Below, piece after piece: positions 8,269-16,998 of a stretch of DNA of 48,864 bases. Each line of letters starts with the position of its first letter. Positions within the stretch are counted from its first letter, which is position 1. The translations under genes were made by a program, and so were the position numbers. The stretch spans positions 1 through 48,864 of the forward strand of contig JAJBVL010000045.1 of the NCBI GenBank assembly GCA_020859845.1, in the 5' to 3' direction. The DNA comes from Bacteroidales bacterium. Its GTDB lineage: Bacteria > Bacteroidota > Bacteroidia > Bacteroidales > Muribaculaceae. Under the pieces are notes generated by a model, which was not told the origin of the DNA, did no database searches, and saw only the letters and a program-made list of their open reading frames with translations.

Positions 8269-9768
8269 TTAGCGGGGGAGCTGGGCTCCTTGCTCTGCGA
8301 GGCGCGAGCGGAGCTCGGGCAAGAGCTGTTCTACCATCTCGGGACGCTCTGCGGCAAGGTCGTGATGCTCATACGGGTCGGTGCGCAGGTCGTAGAGACT
8401 AACCTCTGGCAACCCCGACACCTCTGGATGATAGCGATAGATTATCTTCCAATCGCCTTGGCGATAAGCCGTGAAGTAGCTCCCACGATGCTCATGGGGA
8501 AAGTGGAGAAGCACCTCGCGTCGCCTCTCTGCATCGGAAGGCTGAGCCAGCAACGTGGCCAGGCTTTCTCCATCGATCACCTTCCCTGCTGGCATCTCAA
8601 CCCCCGCCACCTCAAGCAGCGTAGGATAAAAGTCCATTATCGTGGCAAGCTGGGTCTGCACTGCCCCCTGCCGTATGGGCAACCGCTGCTGCACGGCCGC
8701 CTCGGTTGATGGCCGCGCCCATGCCATTATCATAGGCACACGGCTGCCTCCCTCAAACTCCGCTCCTTTCTTACCGCGATACGGCGCCGACGAAGCCCAG
8801 TCGGCACCGCCTCCCAGCGGCGCATCGCCGCCATTGTCGCCAACGAAGCAGATGAGTGTCTGCTCAGCGATGCCCAGCGCCTCAAGAGCATCCATTATCT
8901 GACCCAACGACGAGTCCATCCCCTCGATGAGCGTAGCATAGCCGACCGCCTGTGGCGATAGCCCCAGCGAGTCGGCTATCGCTGTATAATTGGTCTCATA
9001 GCGAGGGTCGCGCTCAAAAGGATTGTGGACGGCGTAGTGGCTCATATTCAAATAGAACGGTCTTCCCAGCTTCACAGCTTCCTCTATCTGCTCGATAGCC
9101 TCGAGTGTGAGAGCCTCGGTGAGATGGGTCGATGTGTGATGATACTTCTCCAGGTCGGGCACGGCTCTCGAACGTGTGCCACCATACAGTCCGTAGCCGT
9201 TCTCCCCGCTATAGCTCCCCGGCTCGCCTATGCTTGAGCCTGCTATGTTGACATCAAACCCCAGCGCCTGGGGCCACTCCCCTTCATATCCGATGGGAGC
9301 CAGATGGGCCTTTCCGATGTGGATGGTGTGGTAGCCAGCCTCGCGCAGCAAGTCGGGGTAGAGCGAGTCGGCTCGGCTTAGCCCCTCCCAGCGCCACGCC
9401 TCAGGGCCATACTCGTCGGTGTTCTTCTCCTCCGAACGTATCCAGTTGGTGACGTGATGGCGCGCGGAGTTTTGCCCTGTAAGCAACGAGCATCGCGAGG
9501 GGCTGCTGACGGTCATGGCGTAAAACGTCGTGAAACGTGTGCCCTGCTCGGCCAGTCGCTCCATTGAGGGGGTGCGATATAGGTCGTTGAGCGGCTGGCG
9601 GATAGGCTCGCCAAGAGAGTCAACGTCGAATGGCACCGAGGTGTCCATCAGTCCCATATCGTCGACGATAAACATTATGATGTTGGGCCTATCCTGCGCC
9701 AGTGTTGTCATGGCCGATGTGCCTAAGAGCGCCATCAGCGCCCGATTGAAGTAGCTGTAATGCTTCAT
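8269..9768 (-). CDS. Secreted serine-type sulfatase (arylsulfatase-like)
   Basis: 499 aa. Hydrolyses sulfate esters, probably on host or dietary glycans in the periplasm. Signal peptide about 1-24 (LMALLGTSAMTTLAQ). The metal site begins at VDDMG (35-39). The active-site motif is SSPSRCSLLTG (88-98), so Ser88 is the residue to become formylglycine. This serine type needs the radical-SAM maturase anSME, which is not in this window. Further family motifs include GKAHLAP and FVGDNGGD. The frame is open up to 9840, but that extension contains a promoter box (9791-9798), so the start at 9768 (MKHYSYFNRAL) is chosen. No SusC/SusD genes adjoin it, so the substrate cannot be assigned. Confidence 0.92.
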   Translation of the reverse strand: MKHYSYFNRALMALLGTSAMTTLAQDRPNIIMFIVDDMGLMDTSVPFDVDSLGEPIRQPLNDLYRTPSMERLAEQGTRFTTFYAMTVSSPSRCSLLTGQNSARHHVTNWIRSEEKNTDEYGPEAWRWEGLSRADSLYPDLLREAGYHTIHIGKAHLAPIGYEGEWPQALGFDVNIAGSSIGEPGSYSGENGYGLYGGTRSRAVPDLEKYHHTSTHLTEALTLEAIEQIEEAVKLGRPFYLNMSHYAVHNPFERDPRYETNYTAIADSLGLSPQAVGYATLIEGMDSSLGQIMDALEALGIAEQTLICFVGDNGGDAPLGGGADWASSAPYRGKKGAEFEGGSRVPMIMAWARPSTEAAVQQRLPIRQGAVQTQLATIMDFYPTLLEVAGVEMPAGKVIDGESLATLLAQPSDAERRREVLLHFPHEHRGSYFTAYRQGDWKIIYRYHPEVSGLPEVSLYDLRTDPYEHHDLAAERPEMVEQLLPELRSRLAEQGAQLPR

Positions 9769-9790
9769 GGAGATATAGAGATTAATGGTG

Positions 9791-9823
9791 CAAATATAAG
9801 AAAATCCCTGCAAATGGCCGAAA
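9791..9823 (-). promoter_or_regulatory. Promoter for the sulfatase gene
   Basis: Read on the minus strand: TATATTTG (9798 to 9791) preceded by TTTC (9823-9820) at 21 bases. The -7 box is consensus and the -33 box is weak. It lies 22 bases upstream of the ATG at 9768. Confidence 0.55.
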
Positions 9824-9889
9824 GAGATTGGCAGTATCAAAGAAAAGTAGTAAATTAGCCTCCCAAAAATCTACCATTGCTCAACATCC

Positions 9890-11344
9890 ATGAACCATCC
9901 ATCACACCTCCTATTAGCCCTCGCTATCCTCAGCGCCATCCCCGCACAGGCCCAGACCACCACGGTGACGGCCAGCGACGGCGTAGGCAAGATAAGCTAT
10001 TTCAATTGCCCCTGTATCGGCACAAAACATTTCCCTGTAATCTTCGTAACCTTTCAAGACGTGGCCTTCTCCGACGATATCGAGAAAGTGAAGGAGCACT
10101 TCGACGCTAAATTCAACCAAGAAGGCTACTCGGAAAATGGCGCCACTGGCAGCGTGCGCGATTATTTTGTAGCAGCCTCCAATGGGCGCTTCACACCCAT
10201 CTTCGACCTCTACGGAGTGGTGGAGCTGGAAAACGACCGCGCCTACTATGGTGGCAACAACTCGCTGGGCGTAGACCAAGCTTGTGGCGATATGGTGATT
10301 GAGGCTGTCAAGGCGATGCAAGACGAGATTACCTTCAAGAACTACGACTCAAACAAGTCGGGGCTCGTGGACGACGTGGTAATAATCTTCGCAGGCGAAT
10401 CGGAATACTCAGGCCACGGCTCCTCCGACGCTATCCTTCCCAAGAGCTACCTCATCACGTTTGATAAATACAGCAACAACAACTACAACCGCACGGGCGT
10501 GCGCCTGGGCAACGTCTCCGTAAACTCCTACACCGTCATCAACGAGCTCGACGGCGGCGAGTATGACGGCATAGGCACCTTCGTCCACGAATTTATGCAC
10601 GGCCTTGGCCTCGCCGATGTCTACTCCACCTACGACACCAACGGCTCATACACTCCGCGCTACTACGACGTGATGGACATAGGCATCTACAACAACGACA
10701 GCAAGACGCCCCCTATCCCATCGGCCTTCGAGCGTTTTGCCCTCGGCTGGATGGACCTCCAGCTCATCACTGGCCCATGCGACATCGAGATGGCGCCGCT
10801 CACCGACGGCGGCGAGGCGTATATGCTGAGGGTGAGCGACACAGAATTTTTCGTCCTCGAAAATCGCCAGCAAAAGGGCTGGGACGAATATATCCCTGGC
10901 CACGGTATGCTCGTGTGGCACATCGACTATGATGCCACGACGTGGTATAACAACGTGGCCAACAAAGATAAGACCCATCAGGGCATAGACCTTGTGGAGG
11001 CTTGCGGCTCCTACAGCAGCAACCTGACAGTGGCCGCTGGCTACCCATTTCCCGGCACGCAGGGCGTCACTGAGCTGACGGCTACCACCACTCCTGCCCT
11101 CCTCTCCTGGGCAGGCGACGACCTCGGCCTTCCCATCACCGACATCCAAGAAAGCCCCGACGGAGTGATTACAGCCAAGGTGGCTGGCGGCTCGGCCATC
11201 ACCACTATCCTCCAAGACAGCGATGAAGACCCAGCGTTCTACTTCGACCTCAACGGATGCCTACTCTCCTCCACCGTCTCACCCTCTCCTGGCCTCTACA
11301 TCAAGCGCCAAGGCTCCCACGCCCAAAAAGTCCTCCTCCATTAA
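9890..11344 (+). CDS. Secreted M6-family metalloprotease (immune inhibitor A-like)
   Basis: 484 aa extracellular zinc protease. Signal peptide about 1-21 (LLLALAILSAIPAQA). An N-terminal M6 segment (HFPVIFVTFQDVAF, about 47-60) precedes the catalytic motif HEFMHGLGLAD (233-243): His233, Glu234, His237 and the metzincin-type third ligand Asp243. ENRQQKGWDEYIPGHGMLVW (about 325-344) is the conserved second half of the M6 domain. The end (YFDLNGCLLSSTVSPSPGLYIKRQG...KVLLH) looks like the short C-terminal tail found on many secreted Bacteroidales proteins, possibly a sorting or anchoring signal. It is divergent from the sulfatase. The substrate is unknown; secreted M6 proteases may be nutritional or act on host proteins. 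Confidence 0.88.
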   Translation: MNHPSHLLLALAILSAIPAQAQTTTVTASDGVGKISYFNCPCIGTKHFPVIFVTFQDVAFSDDIEKVKEHFDAKFNQEGYSENGATGSVRDYFVAASNGRFTPIFDLYGVVELENDRAYYGGNNSLGVDQACGDMVIEAVKAMQDEITFKNYDSNKSGLVDDVVIIFAGESEYSGHGSSDAILPKSYLITFDKYSNNNYNRTGVRLGNVSVNSYTVINELDGGEYDGIGTFVHEFMHGLGLADVYSTYDTNGSYTPRYYDVMDIGIYNNDSKTPPIPSAFERFALGWMDLQLITGPCDIEMAPLTDGGEAYMLRVSDTEFFVLENRQQKGWDEYIPGHGMLVWHIDYDATTWYNNVANKDKTHQGIDLVEACGSYSSNLTVAAGYPFPGTQGVTELTATTTPALLSWAGDDLGLPITDIQESPDGVITAKVAGGSAITTILQDSDEDPAFYFDLNGCLLSSTVSPSPGLYIKRQGSHAQKVLLH

Positions 11345-11345
11345 C

Positions 11346-11410
11346 TTCTTACCCTTTTTAGCTTTTACCCTCTCTTACCTTTTTAGCTTTTACCCTTTTA
11401 ATCCCCTCCC
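11346..11410 (+). repeat. Pyrimidine-rich leader repeat upstream of the mutarotase gene
   Basis: Two tandem copies of CTTACC(C)TTTTTAGCTTTTAC are followed by CCTTTTAATCCCCTCCC directly before the ATG at 11417. Almost the same sequence precedes the helicase start (12897-12932). The repeat resembles the CTTTTGACT tandems that end the intergenic mosaics. Confidence 0.55.
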
Positions 11411-11416
11411 AAAAAA

Positions 11417-11746
11417 ATGCAACGCTTCATTCAATACCTCCAGCTCCCCAACGACGAGAAGCTAATCCGCGCTTACTGCGAAGAACACTCTCGCGTGTGG
11501 CCCATCATCAAAGAAGGCATCCGCGAAGTGGGCATCACCGACATGCAAATCTTCCATCTCGGCACCCACGTAGTGATGATAATGGAGACCACCGACGACT
11601 TTGACTGGGAACGTGATAACGCACGCCTGGCGCGGCTGCCCCAGCAAGCCGAATGGGAAGCCCACGTGGCGCGTCTCCAAGGGGCTGACCCCAACGCCAC
11701 ATCCACCGAGAAATGGACCAGAATGGAACGCATCTTCAAGCTCTAA
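11417..11746 (+). CDS. L-rhamnose/L-fucose mutarotase family protein (RhaM-like, DUF718)
   Basis: 109 aa, the usual family length. It interconverts the alpha and beta anomers of a 6-deoxyhexose before isomerisation. Family features are the N-terminal QRFIQYLQLPNDEKLIRAYCEEHSRVW segment with its conserved His (EEHSRVWP), the IFHLGTHVVMIMET strand, and the WTRMERIFKL C-terminus. Sequence alone does not separate rhamnose from fucose specificity. No isomerase or kinase gene is adjacent, so the symbol is left blank. Its stop (11744-11746) abuts the ATG of the FGE-like gene, giving a tightly coupled pair. Confidence 0.85.
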   Translation: MQRFIQYLQLPNDEKLIRAYCEEHSRVWPIIKEGIREVGITDMQIFHLGTHVVMIMETTDDFDWERDNARLARLPQQAEWEAHVARLQGADPNATSTEKWTRMERIFKL

Positions 11747-12892
11747 ATGACCCTCGAAAACGGCATACGCGCGTCTATCAGCAAGCTTGGCCTTGAAGGA
11801 ATCAAGACCCAACGGCTCGTCAACATGCTTTCCGACCTCCGCGCCTTTGGGAAACCGGCATACCGCCGTATCCTCCGCGAGATGATCAAGGCCGGTAAGA
11901 CGGAGGAGATGTATGACGCCACACTCAACTTCGCCCCCGACCGTCACCTTATCGTCAAGGCTATGGTCCACGAGGTCAACACAGTGATGGGCTTCGAAGA
12001 GACCTTGGCCCAATACGTGGTTGGCTCGCTGGCTCTCGGCCTTGGCTGGACCTCTGAGGAGATTGGCAGCGAGATTGAAGGGGTAGTGGAGCGAATCAAC
12101 GACGAAACCCTCAAGCAAGAAGAAGATGCGAAGCCATCAATACGCTTCGACCTTGAGATAGCACCACCACCCCCTTCTGACGAGCGTACTTACGAAGCCG
12201 CTGGCGTAAGCTTCACCCTGCGCCGCGTACGTGGCGGCGCATTTGCCATGGGGGCCACTCCCGAGCAGGGCCTCGCAGCGGCCTTCGACGAGAAGCCTTC
12301 GGTGGAGGTGACGCTCTACCCCTTCTTTATAGCCACTACCCCCGTCACTCAGCAGCTATGGGAGGCCGTGATGGGCGCAAATCCCAGCCACTTCCCCGAC
12401 CCTCAGCGGCCGGTGGAGCGAGTGTCGTGGGAGGAATGTCAAGTATTTCTGGAGCGTCTTAATGGCATGACTGGCCTCTCGCTGCGCCTCCCCACCGAGG
12501 CTGAGTGGGAACTGGCTGCCCGTGGCGGCGTGGACAACCCCTTCCCCACGCGCTACTCTGGCGCCGACGACGACCAGCTCTACCTCTACGCCTGGTATAA
12601 AGACAACGCCCATGGATCCACGCAGCCTGTAGGGCAACTGGCGCCCAATCTGCTTGGTCTTTACGACATGAGCGGCAACGTGGCCGAATGGTGTAGCGAC
12701 TGGTATTTCAACTCCTATGCAATAGGCCTAAGCCACACCAATCCCCAAGGGCCAACAACAGGGACGGCCAGGGTGGTACGCGGCGGCAGCTACAATGACA
12801 AAGCAATAGCCTGCCGCACCACGAAGCGCAATTCCCTCAACCCATCCTACCGCAGCAAGCAGATAGGCCTCCGCCTCGCCCTCGACGACTAA
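11747..12892 (+). CDS. FGE/SUMF1-like domain protein, probably not a sulfatase-activating enzyme
   Basis: 381 aa with no signal peptide. Residues 1-125 form an unrecognised, largely helical domain (LGLEGIKTQRLVNMLSDLRA). Residues 145-381 are a formylglycine-generating-enzyme-like C-type-lectin fold: GGAFAMGAT, PFFIATTPVTQQLWEAVMG, PVERVSWEECQVFLERLN, LRLPTEAEWELAARGG, GLYDMSGNVAEW and VVRGGSY. Active FGE needs two closely spaced cysteines near the end. Here only one is present (IACRTTKRNS) and the second position is not Cys, so formylglycine formation is doubtful. FGE also modifies cysteine-type sulfatases, whereas the nearby sulfatase is serine-type. A binding or regulatory role is more likely. 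It starts immediately after the mutarotase stop. Confidence 0.8.
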   Translation: MTLENGIRASISKLGLEGIKTQRLVNMLSDLRAFGKPAYRRILREMIKAGKTEEMYDATLNFAPDRHLIVKAMVHEVNTVMGFEETLAQYVVGSLALGLGWTSEEIGSEIEGVVERINDETLKQEEDAKPSIRFDLEIAPPPPSDERTYEAAGVSFTLRRVRGGAFAMGATPEQGLAAAFDEKPSVEVTLYPFFIATTPVTQQLWEAVMGANPSHFPDPQRPVERVSWEECQVFLERLNGMTGLSLRLPTEAEWELAARGGVDNPFPTRYSGADDDQLYLYAWYKDNAHGSTQPVGQLAPNLLGLYDMSGNVAEWCSDWYFNSYAIGLSHTNPQGPTTGTARVVRGGSYNDKAIACRTTKRNSLNPSYRSKQIGLRLALDD

Positions 12893-12896
12893 ATCC

Positions 12897-12932
12897 TTAC
12901 CCTTTTTTAGCTTTTACCCTTTTAATCCCCTC
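12897..12932 (+). repeat. Pyrimidine-rich leader repeat upstream of the helicase gene
   Basis: TTACCCTTTTTTAGCTTTTA followed by CCCTTTTAATCCCCTCC. It matches 11376-11409 almost base for base and sits just before the TTG start at 12941. Confidence 0.55.
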
Positions 12933-12940
12933 CAAAAGAA

Positions 12941-15556
12941 TTGAAAGTCTACGACGCTCAACAGCAAGCAGCAATTGACGCCCATGGCGGCTACTACCTT
13001 GTGCTCGCCCCTCCCGGCTGTGGAAAGACAGATATCCTGGCTCAGCGCATTGTGGAGGCCCACACCCTCCACAACGTCACCTTCGACCAGATGTTATGCC
13101 TGACGTTTACCAACCGCGCTTCGCGTGGCATGCGCCATCGCGTGGAGGAGAAGGTGGGCGAAGAGGCTCGCGAGGTGTTTGTGGGCAACATCCACCGCTA
13201 TTGCTCCCGCTATATATTTAGTAATGCCATCGTGGCCGAAAATACCAGCATCATCGACGATGACGAGCAGATGGACATAATGACGACCATCGACTCAAAA
13301 TACTTTCGCGGCGCCGCTACCACGGTGCGCTACTTGGTTCAAGCTGTTGACGAAGTGGCCACATATATCAAACAGACGCGCTTGGGCCATCCCCAATCAG
13401 TAAAAATGAGCTCGCGTATGGCCATTGAGGCCTACAAAAGGGCTGCGCAAGCCGAGTTTGACCCTCAGCGCCTCCATCCCCTCCGCCGCTCTCAAGCAGA
13501 TCCTGAGACACAGGCTCTCTTTGCTCTCCTCTACGAGGACTACAAGGCTCGACGCAACATCATCGACTTCTCCGACATGCTCGTGCTGGCCTACGACCAC
13601 ATGCTCCGCACCCCCGACCATCGCCGCTTCCCCTGGATACAGGTCGATGAGGTGCAAGACCTCAACAGCCTCCAGATGGCCATCATTGACCTGCTGACGG
13701 CCACCGACGTAGAGGGACACACGGTAATGTATCTCGGCGATGAGCAGCAGGCCATCTTCTCGTTTATGGGCGCCAAGCTGAGCATCCTCCAGATGCTCAA
13801 AGGGCGTTGTGAGGGCCACATAATGAGTCTGGGCAATAACTATCGCTCCCCGCAATACCTGCTCAACGTCTGCAACGACTACGCCGCTTCGGAGCTTGGC
13901 GTAGACCGCGAGCTTCTACCCCAGTCGCTCGACAAGAGGCCCAAGGAGCGCTTCGACCTTATCTTGACATCCAGCCCAACGGTGGATATGCAGTATGACC
14001 GCATCGCGGGCATGATAAGCCACTATCTCAGCCTCGACGACGAGGGGCGTCTGGCCATCCTGGTCACTCGCAATATGGACGCCGACAACATAAGCCAGCT
14101 CCTCACAGCCAAAGGCATCACCCACTTCAAGATATCGGGCACCGACATGTTTAAGAGCGCAAGCTATAAGACCTTGACAGCCTTCTATACTGTGCTGGTC
14201 AACGACTTTAACTACATGGGCTGGGTGCGCCTCCTCTACGGCATGAAGGCTGTACCCTCGCTTGGACTGGGCCGCTCGCTCGTGGGCAAACTCAAGGCCA
14301 TGATGATGACGCCCAGCGACCTCCTCTCAGGGCCATCAGGCGAGAGCTATCTCCAGCGCTTCTACACGGCGCTGACCCAAGGGGAGATGGTGGTGCTCGA
14401 CACAGAGACCACCGGTCTCAACGTCCTGGAGGACGATGTGGTGCAGGTGGCGGCCTACAAGCTCCGATGTGGCCGGCGCGTTCCCGGCAGCGAGATTGAC
14501 CTCCTACTCCACACCGACCGAGAAATCCCAGAGATGCTCGGCGACATCCCCAACCCCCTCCTCGTGCGCTACGCCACGGAGCACCACCTTGACCGCGCCG
14601 AAGGCCTTGAGCGCCTCATCGACTATCTCGGCGACCTCCCCATTGTGGGCCACAACATCACGTTTGACTACCTTATCCTGCGCCACAACATAGAGCGCGA
14701 CCTCGGAGAGCAAGTGGACTACGACATCTACGACTCTCTCCATATTATAAAGTGTGTCCACCCAGGACTCAAGAGCTACAAGCTGGCCTCGCTTCTCACC
14801 GAGCTGGGGCTCGAAGGTCAAAACTCCCACCTGGCCAACGAAGACATCGAAGCAACAGAGGCCCTTATCCACTACTGCATCGGCGCCATGGAGCCCAAGC
14901 TCGCCCAGCAAGCAGCCTTTCGCCAAGAGGCCAAGACGATCAACGTAATGGCTCGCCTCGACGTGCTTCGACCGCTTATCGACAATGTGCGCAGCTATCT
15001 CTTCACCCCCACTTCCCAACTCCATCGCACCATAGCCGATGAGCTAGCCGATATGTATCAAACGCTCCTCAAACAGCAGCTCATAAAGGACCTCGGACCA
15101 AAATTTGACATCTTCCTGCGCTATATCCAAAGCGAATGGATCGACCCCGAGCGCTGCGAATCGCTCTACGACCAGATCTCAGCCCACATCTACGACATCA
15201 CGGCCTCGCTCAACGAGGGCGACCTTGTCAACTCAGAATCGCTCCTCCAAGACCGCGTCTATATCATGACCGTCTACAAGGGCAAGGGCCTGGAGTTTGA
15301 CAACGTGGTGGTGCTCGACGCCTCTAAGGGTCATTACCCTTTCTGGAACGTGTGGTACGACCACTGCCACGCCGACCAGTTCAAGGGCCCTCGCCGCGAG
15401 GAGCATGACCAGAAGTATCTCGAAGAGGCCCGCAAATTCTACGTGGCCATCTCGCGTGCCAAGCGACGCCTATGTGTCAGCTATGCCAGCTCTAACGGCG
15501 ATGCTGCTCTTACTCCATTCATGGACTCCATCCGCCACCACTTCTTCGAAGGATAA
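12941..15556 (+). CDS. UvrD/Rep-type helicase with internal DnaQ-like (DEDDh) exonuclease domain
   Basis: 871 aa. A superfamily 1A helicase into which a 3'-5' exonuclease domain has been inserted. Helicase motifs: Walker A APPGCGKT (23-30), CLTFTNRAS (motif Ia), VDEVQD (235-240, Walker B), YLGDEQQAIFSFMGA (motif III), NNYRSP (motif IV), and near the C-terminus MTVYKGKGLEFDNVVVLDA (motif V) and YVAISRAKRRL (motif VI). The exonuclease occupies about 483-655: LDTETTG (Exo I, Asp487/Glu489), VGHNITFD (Exo II, Asp576) and H630...D635 (Exo III), all acidic residues present. The TTG start is supported by the standard N-terminus (KVYDAQQQAAI) right after it and the lack of an upstream ATG. Likely role: DNA repair or processing of branched DNA. 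It could also be a defence nuclease. Confidence 0.88.
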   Translation: MKVYDAQQQAAIDAHGGYYLVLAPPGCGKTDILAQRIVEAHTLHNVTFDQMLCLTFTNRASRGMRHRVEEKVGEEAREVFVGNIHRYCSRYIFSNAIVAENTSIIDDDEQMDIMTTIDSKYFRGAATTVRYLVQAVDEVATYIKQTRLGHPQSVKMSSRMAIEAYKRAAQAEFDPQRLHPLRRSQADPETQALFALLYEDYKARRNIIDFSDMLVLAYDHMLRTPDHRRFPWIQVDEVQDLNSLQMAIIDLLTATDVEGHTVMYLGDEQQAIFSFMGAKLSILQMLKGRCEGHIMSLGNNYRSPQYLLNVCNDYAASELGVDRELLPQSLDKRPKERFDLILTSSPTVDMQYDRIAGMISHYLSLDDEGRLAILVTRNMDADNISQLLTAKGITHFKISGTDMFKSASYKTLTAFYTVLVNDFNYMGWVRLLYGMKAVPSLGLGRSLVGKLKAMMMTPSDLLSGPSGESYLQRFYTALTQGEMVVLDTETTGLNVLEDDVVQVAAYKLRCGRRVPGSEIDLLLHTDREIPEMLGDIPNPLLVRYATEHHLDRAEGLERLIDYLGDLPIVGHNITFDYLILRHNIERDLGEQVDYDIYDSLHIIKCVHPGLKSYKLASLLTELGLEGQNSHLANEDIEATEALIHYCIGAMEPKLAQQAAFRQEAKTINVMARLDVLRPLIDNVRSYLFTPTSQLHRTIADELADMYQTLLKQQLIKDLGPKFDIFLRYIQSEWIDPERCESLYDQISAHIYDITASLNEGDLVNSESLLQDRVYIMTVYKGKGLEFDNVVVLDASKGHYPFWNVWYDHCHADQFKGPRREEHDQKYLEEARKFYVAISRAKRRLCVSYASSNGDAALTPFMDSIRHHFFEG

Positions 15557-15603
15557 CAACAACCCGCCCGCCTCATGCGTTATATCCTAAAGTAAAGAAA
15601 TGC

Positions 15604-16998
15604 ATGGCCACTGCTCCCGGTAACAACGCTCAATCACCGATGACCCTCGGCACCAACGCCATCAGCAAACTGCTGGTGCAATACTCCGTGCCTGCCATCA
15701 TCGCCAGCGTGGCCACCTCGCTCTACAACATCATCGACTCCATCTTCATAGGGCGCGGTGTGGGAGCTATGGCCATCGCAGGCCTCGCCATCACCTTCCC
15801 ACTGATGAACCTCATAGCGGCCTTCTGTATGCTGATAGCCGTGGGTGGCGCCACCATCTCATCCATCTTTCTGGGCCAGAAAAACATCTCGCGTGCCACT
15901 GATGTGGTCAACAACGTCATGATCCTCTGCCTCATCCACGCCATGGTCTTTGGATCGCTGACCCTCATCTTTCTCGACCCCATCCTCTACTTCTTCGGCG
16001 CCACCGAAGAGACTATTCCATATGCCCACGAGTTTATGGAGGTAATACTCTATGGCACACCGATAGCCTACGTCTTCATTGGGCTCAACAACCTGATGCG
16101 CGCCACTGGCTACCCCAAGAAAGCCATGATCTCGGCCCTTATCTCTGTGGTGGTCAACCTCATCCTCGCCCCTATCTTCATCTTCTCGCTCGACTGGGGT
16201 ATCCGAGGAGCCGCTTGGGCTACGGTGTGCGGTCAGACGGTGGCCTTCGTCTGGGTGCTCTGCCACTTCCTCTCCCCACGCAGCTTTATCCACTTTAAGC
16301 GCCACAACCGCTGGCTGACGCTCGGCATCATCAAGCGTATCTACGCCATCGGTCTCTCCCCCTTTCTGATGAACGTCTGTGCCTGCGTGGTGGTGATATT
16401 CATCAACAAGGCCCTGCTCGATTATGGAGCTGCCGCCGGCAATCTCAGCGTGGGCGCCTACGGTATCATCAATCGCACCACCATGTTTTTCGTGATGATA
16501 GTGTTTGGCATCACCCAAGGCATGCAGCCTATCCTGGGCTTCAACTACGGCGCTGGCCAATGGGACCGTGTGAAGCGCACCCTCCGCATCGGCATCTGGC
16601 TCGGCGTGGCCATCACTCTCGTGGGATGGGTTGTCACCGAACTCTTCCCCGACTCCATCAGCCGCCTATTCACTACCGACCCAACGCTTATCGATATCGC
16701 TCGACGAGGCTTCCGCATCTACTTTATCTGCTACCCCGTGGTGGGCTGCCAAATCGTAATCCAAAACTACTTCCAAAGCGTCGGGAAGCCTCAGCTCTCC
16801 ATCTTCCTCTCCCTGACGCGCCAGCTCATATTCCTCATCCCCTTCTTGATAATCATTCCCCGCTACTATGGTGTGGATGGCGTGTGGGCCTCCATGACTG
16901 GTAGCGACTTCATAGCCTTTGTGGTGGCCGTTGTCACTCTCCGTATCGAAATGCGTCGCCACGAACGCACACTCACCCCCAATCCCCAAAAGCCATGA
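15604..16998 (+). CDS. MATE-family efflux transporter
   Basis: 464 aa, about twelve hydrophobic segments, typical of Na+- or H+-driven multidrug and toxin extrusion antiporters in the inner membrane. Family hallmarks are the N-terminal LVQYSVPAIIASVATSLYNI helix, IDSIFIGRGVGAMAIAGLAI, the duplicated second-half sequence GITQGMQPILGFNYGAGQWD and the C-terminal FFQSVGKPQLSIFLSL helix. The substrate cannot be predicted. Its last four bases overlap the start of the FAD oxidoreductase gene (ATGA at 16995-16998), so the two are co-translated. Confidence 0.93.
   Translation: MATAPGNNAQSPMTLGTNAISKLLVQYSVPAIIASVATSLYNIIDSIFIGRGVGAMAIAGLAITFPLMNLIAAFCMLIAVGGATISSIFLGQKNISRATDVVNNVMILCLIHAMVFGSLTLIFLDPILYFFGATEETIPYAHEFMEVILYGTPIAYVFIGLNNLMRATGYPKKAMISALISVVVNLILAPIFIFSLDWGIRGAAWATVCGQTVAFVWVLCHFLSPRSFIHFKRHNRWLTLGIIKRIYAIGLSPFLMNVCACVVVIFINKALLDYGAAAGNLSVGAYGIINRTTMFFVMIVFGITQGMQPILGFNYGAGQWDRVKRTLRIGIWLGVAITLVGWVVTELFPDSISRLFTTDPTLIDIARRGFRIYFICYPVVGCQIVIQNYFQSVGKPQLSIFLSLTRQLIFLIPFLIIIPRYYGVDGVWASMTGSDFIAFVVAVVTLRIEMRRHERTLTPNPQKP

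Noticed and set aside
9769-9840. N-terminal extension of the sulfatase
   Set aside because: The extension covers the promoter and precedes a normal signal peptide that begins at 9768.
11747-12892. Maturase for the adjacent sulfatase
   Set aside because: The sulfatase is serine-type and needs anSME; the FGE-like protein also lacks the cysteine pair.
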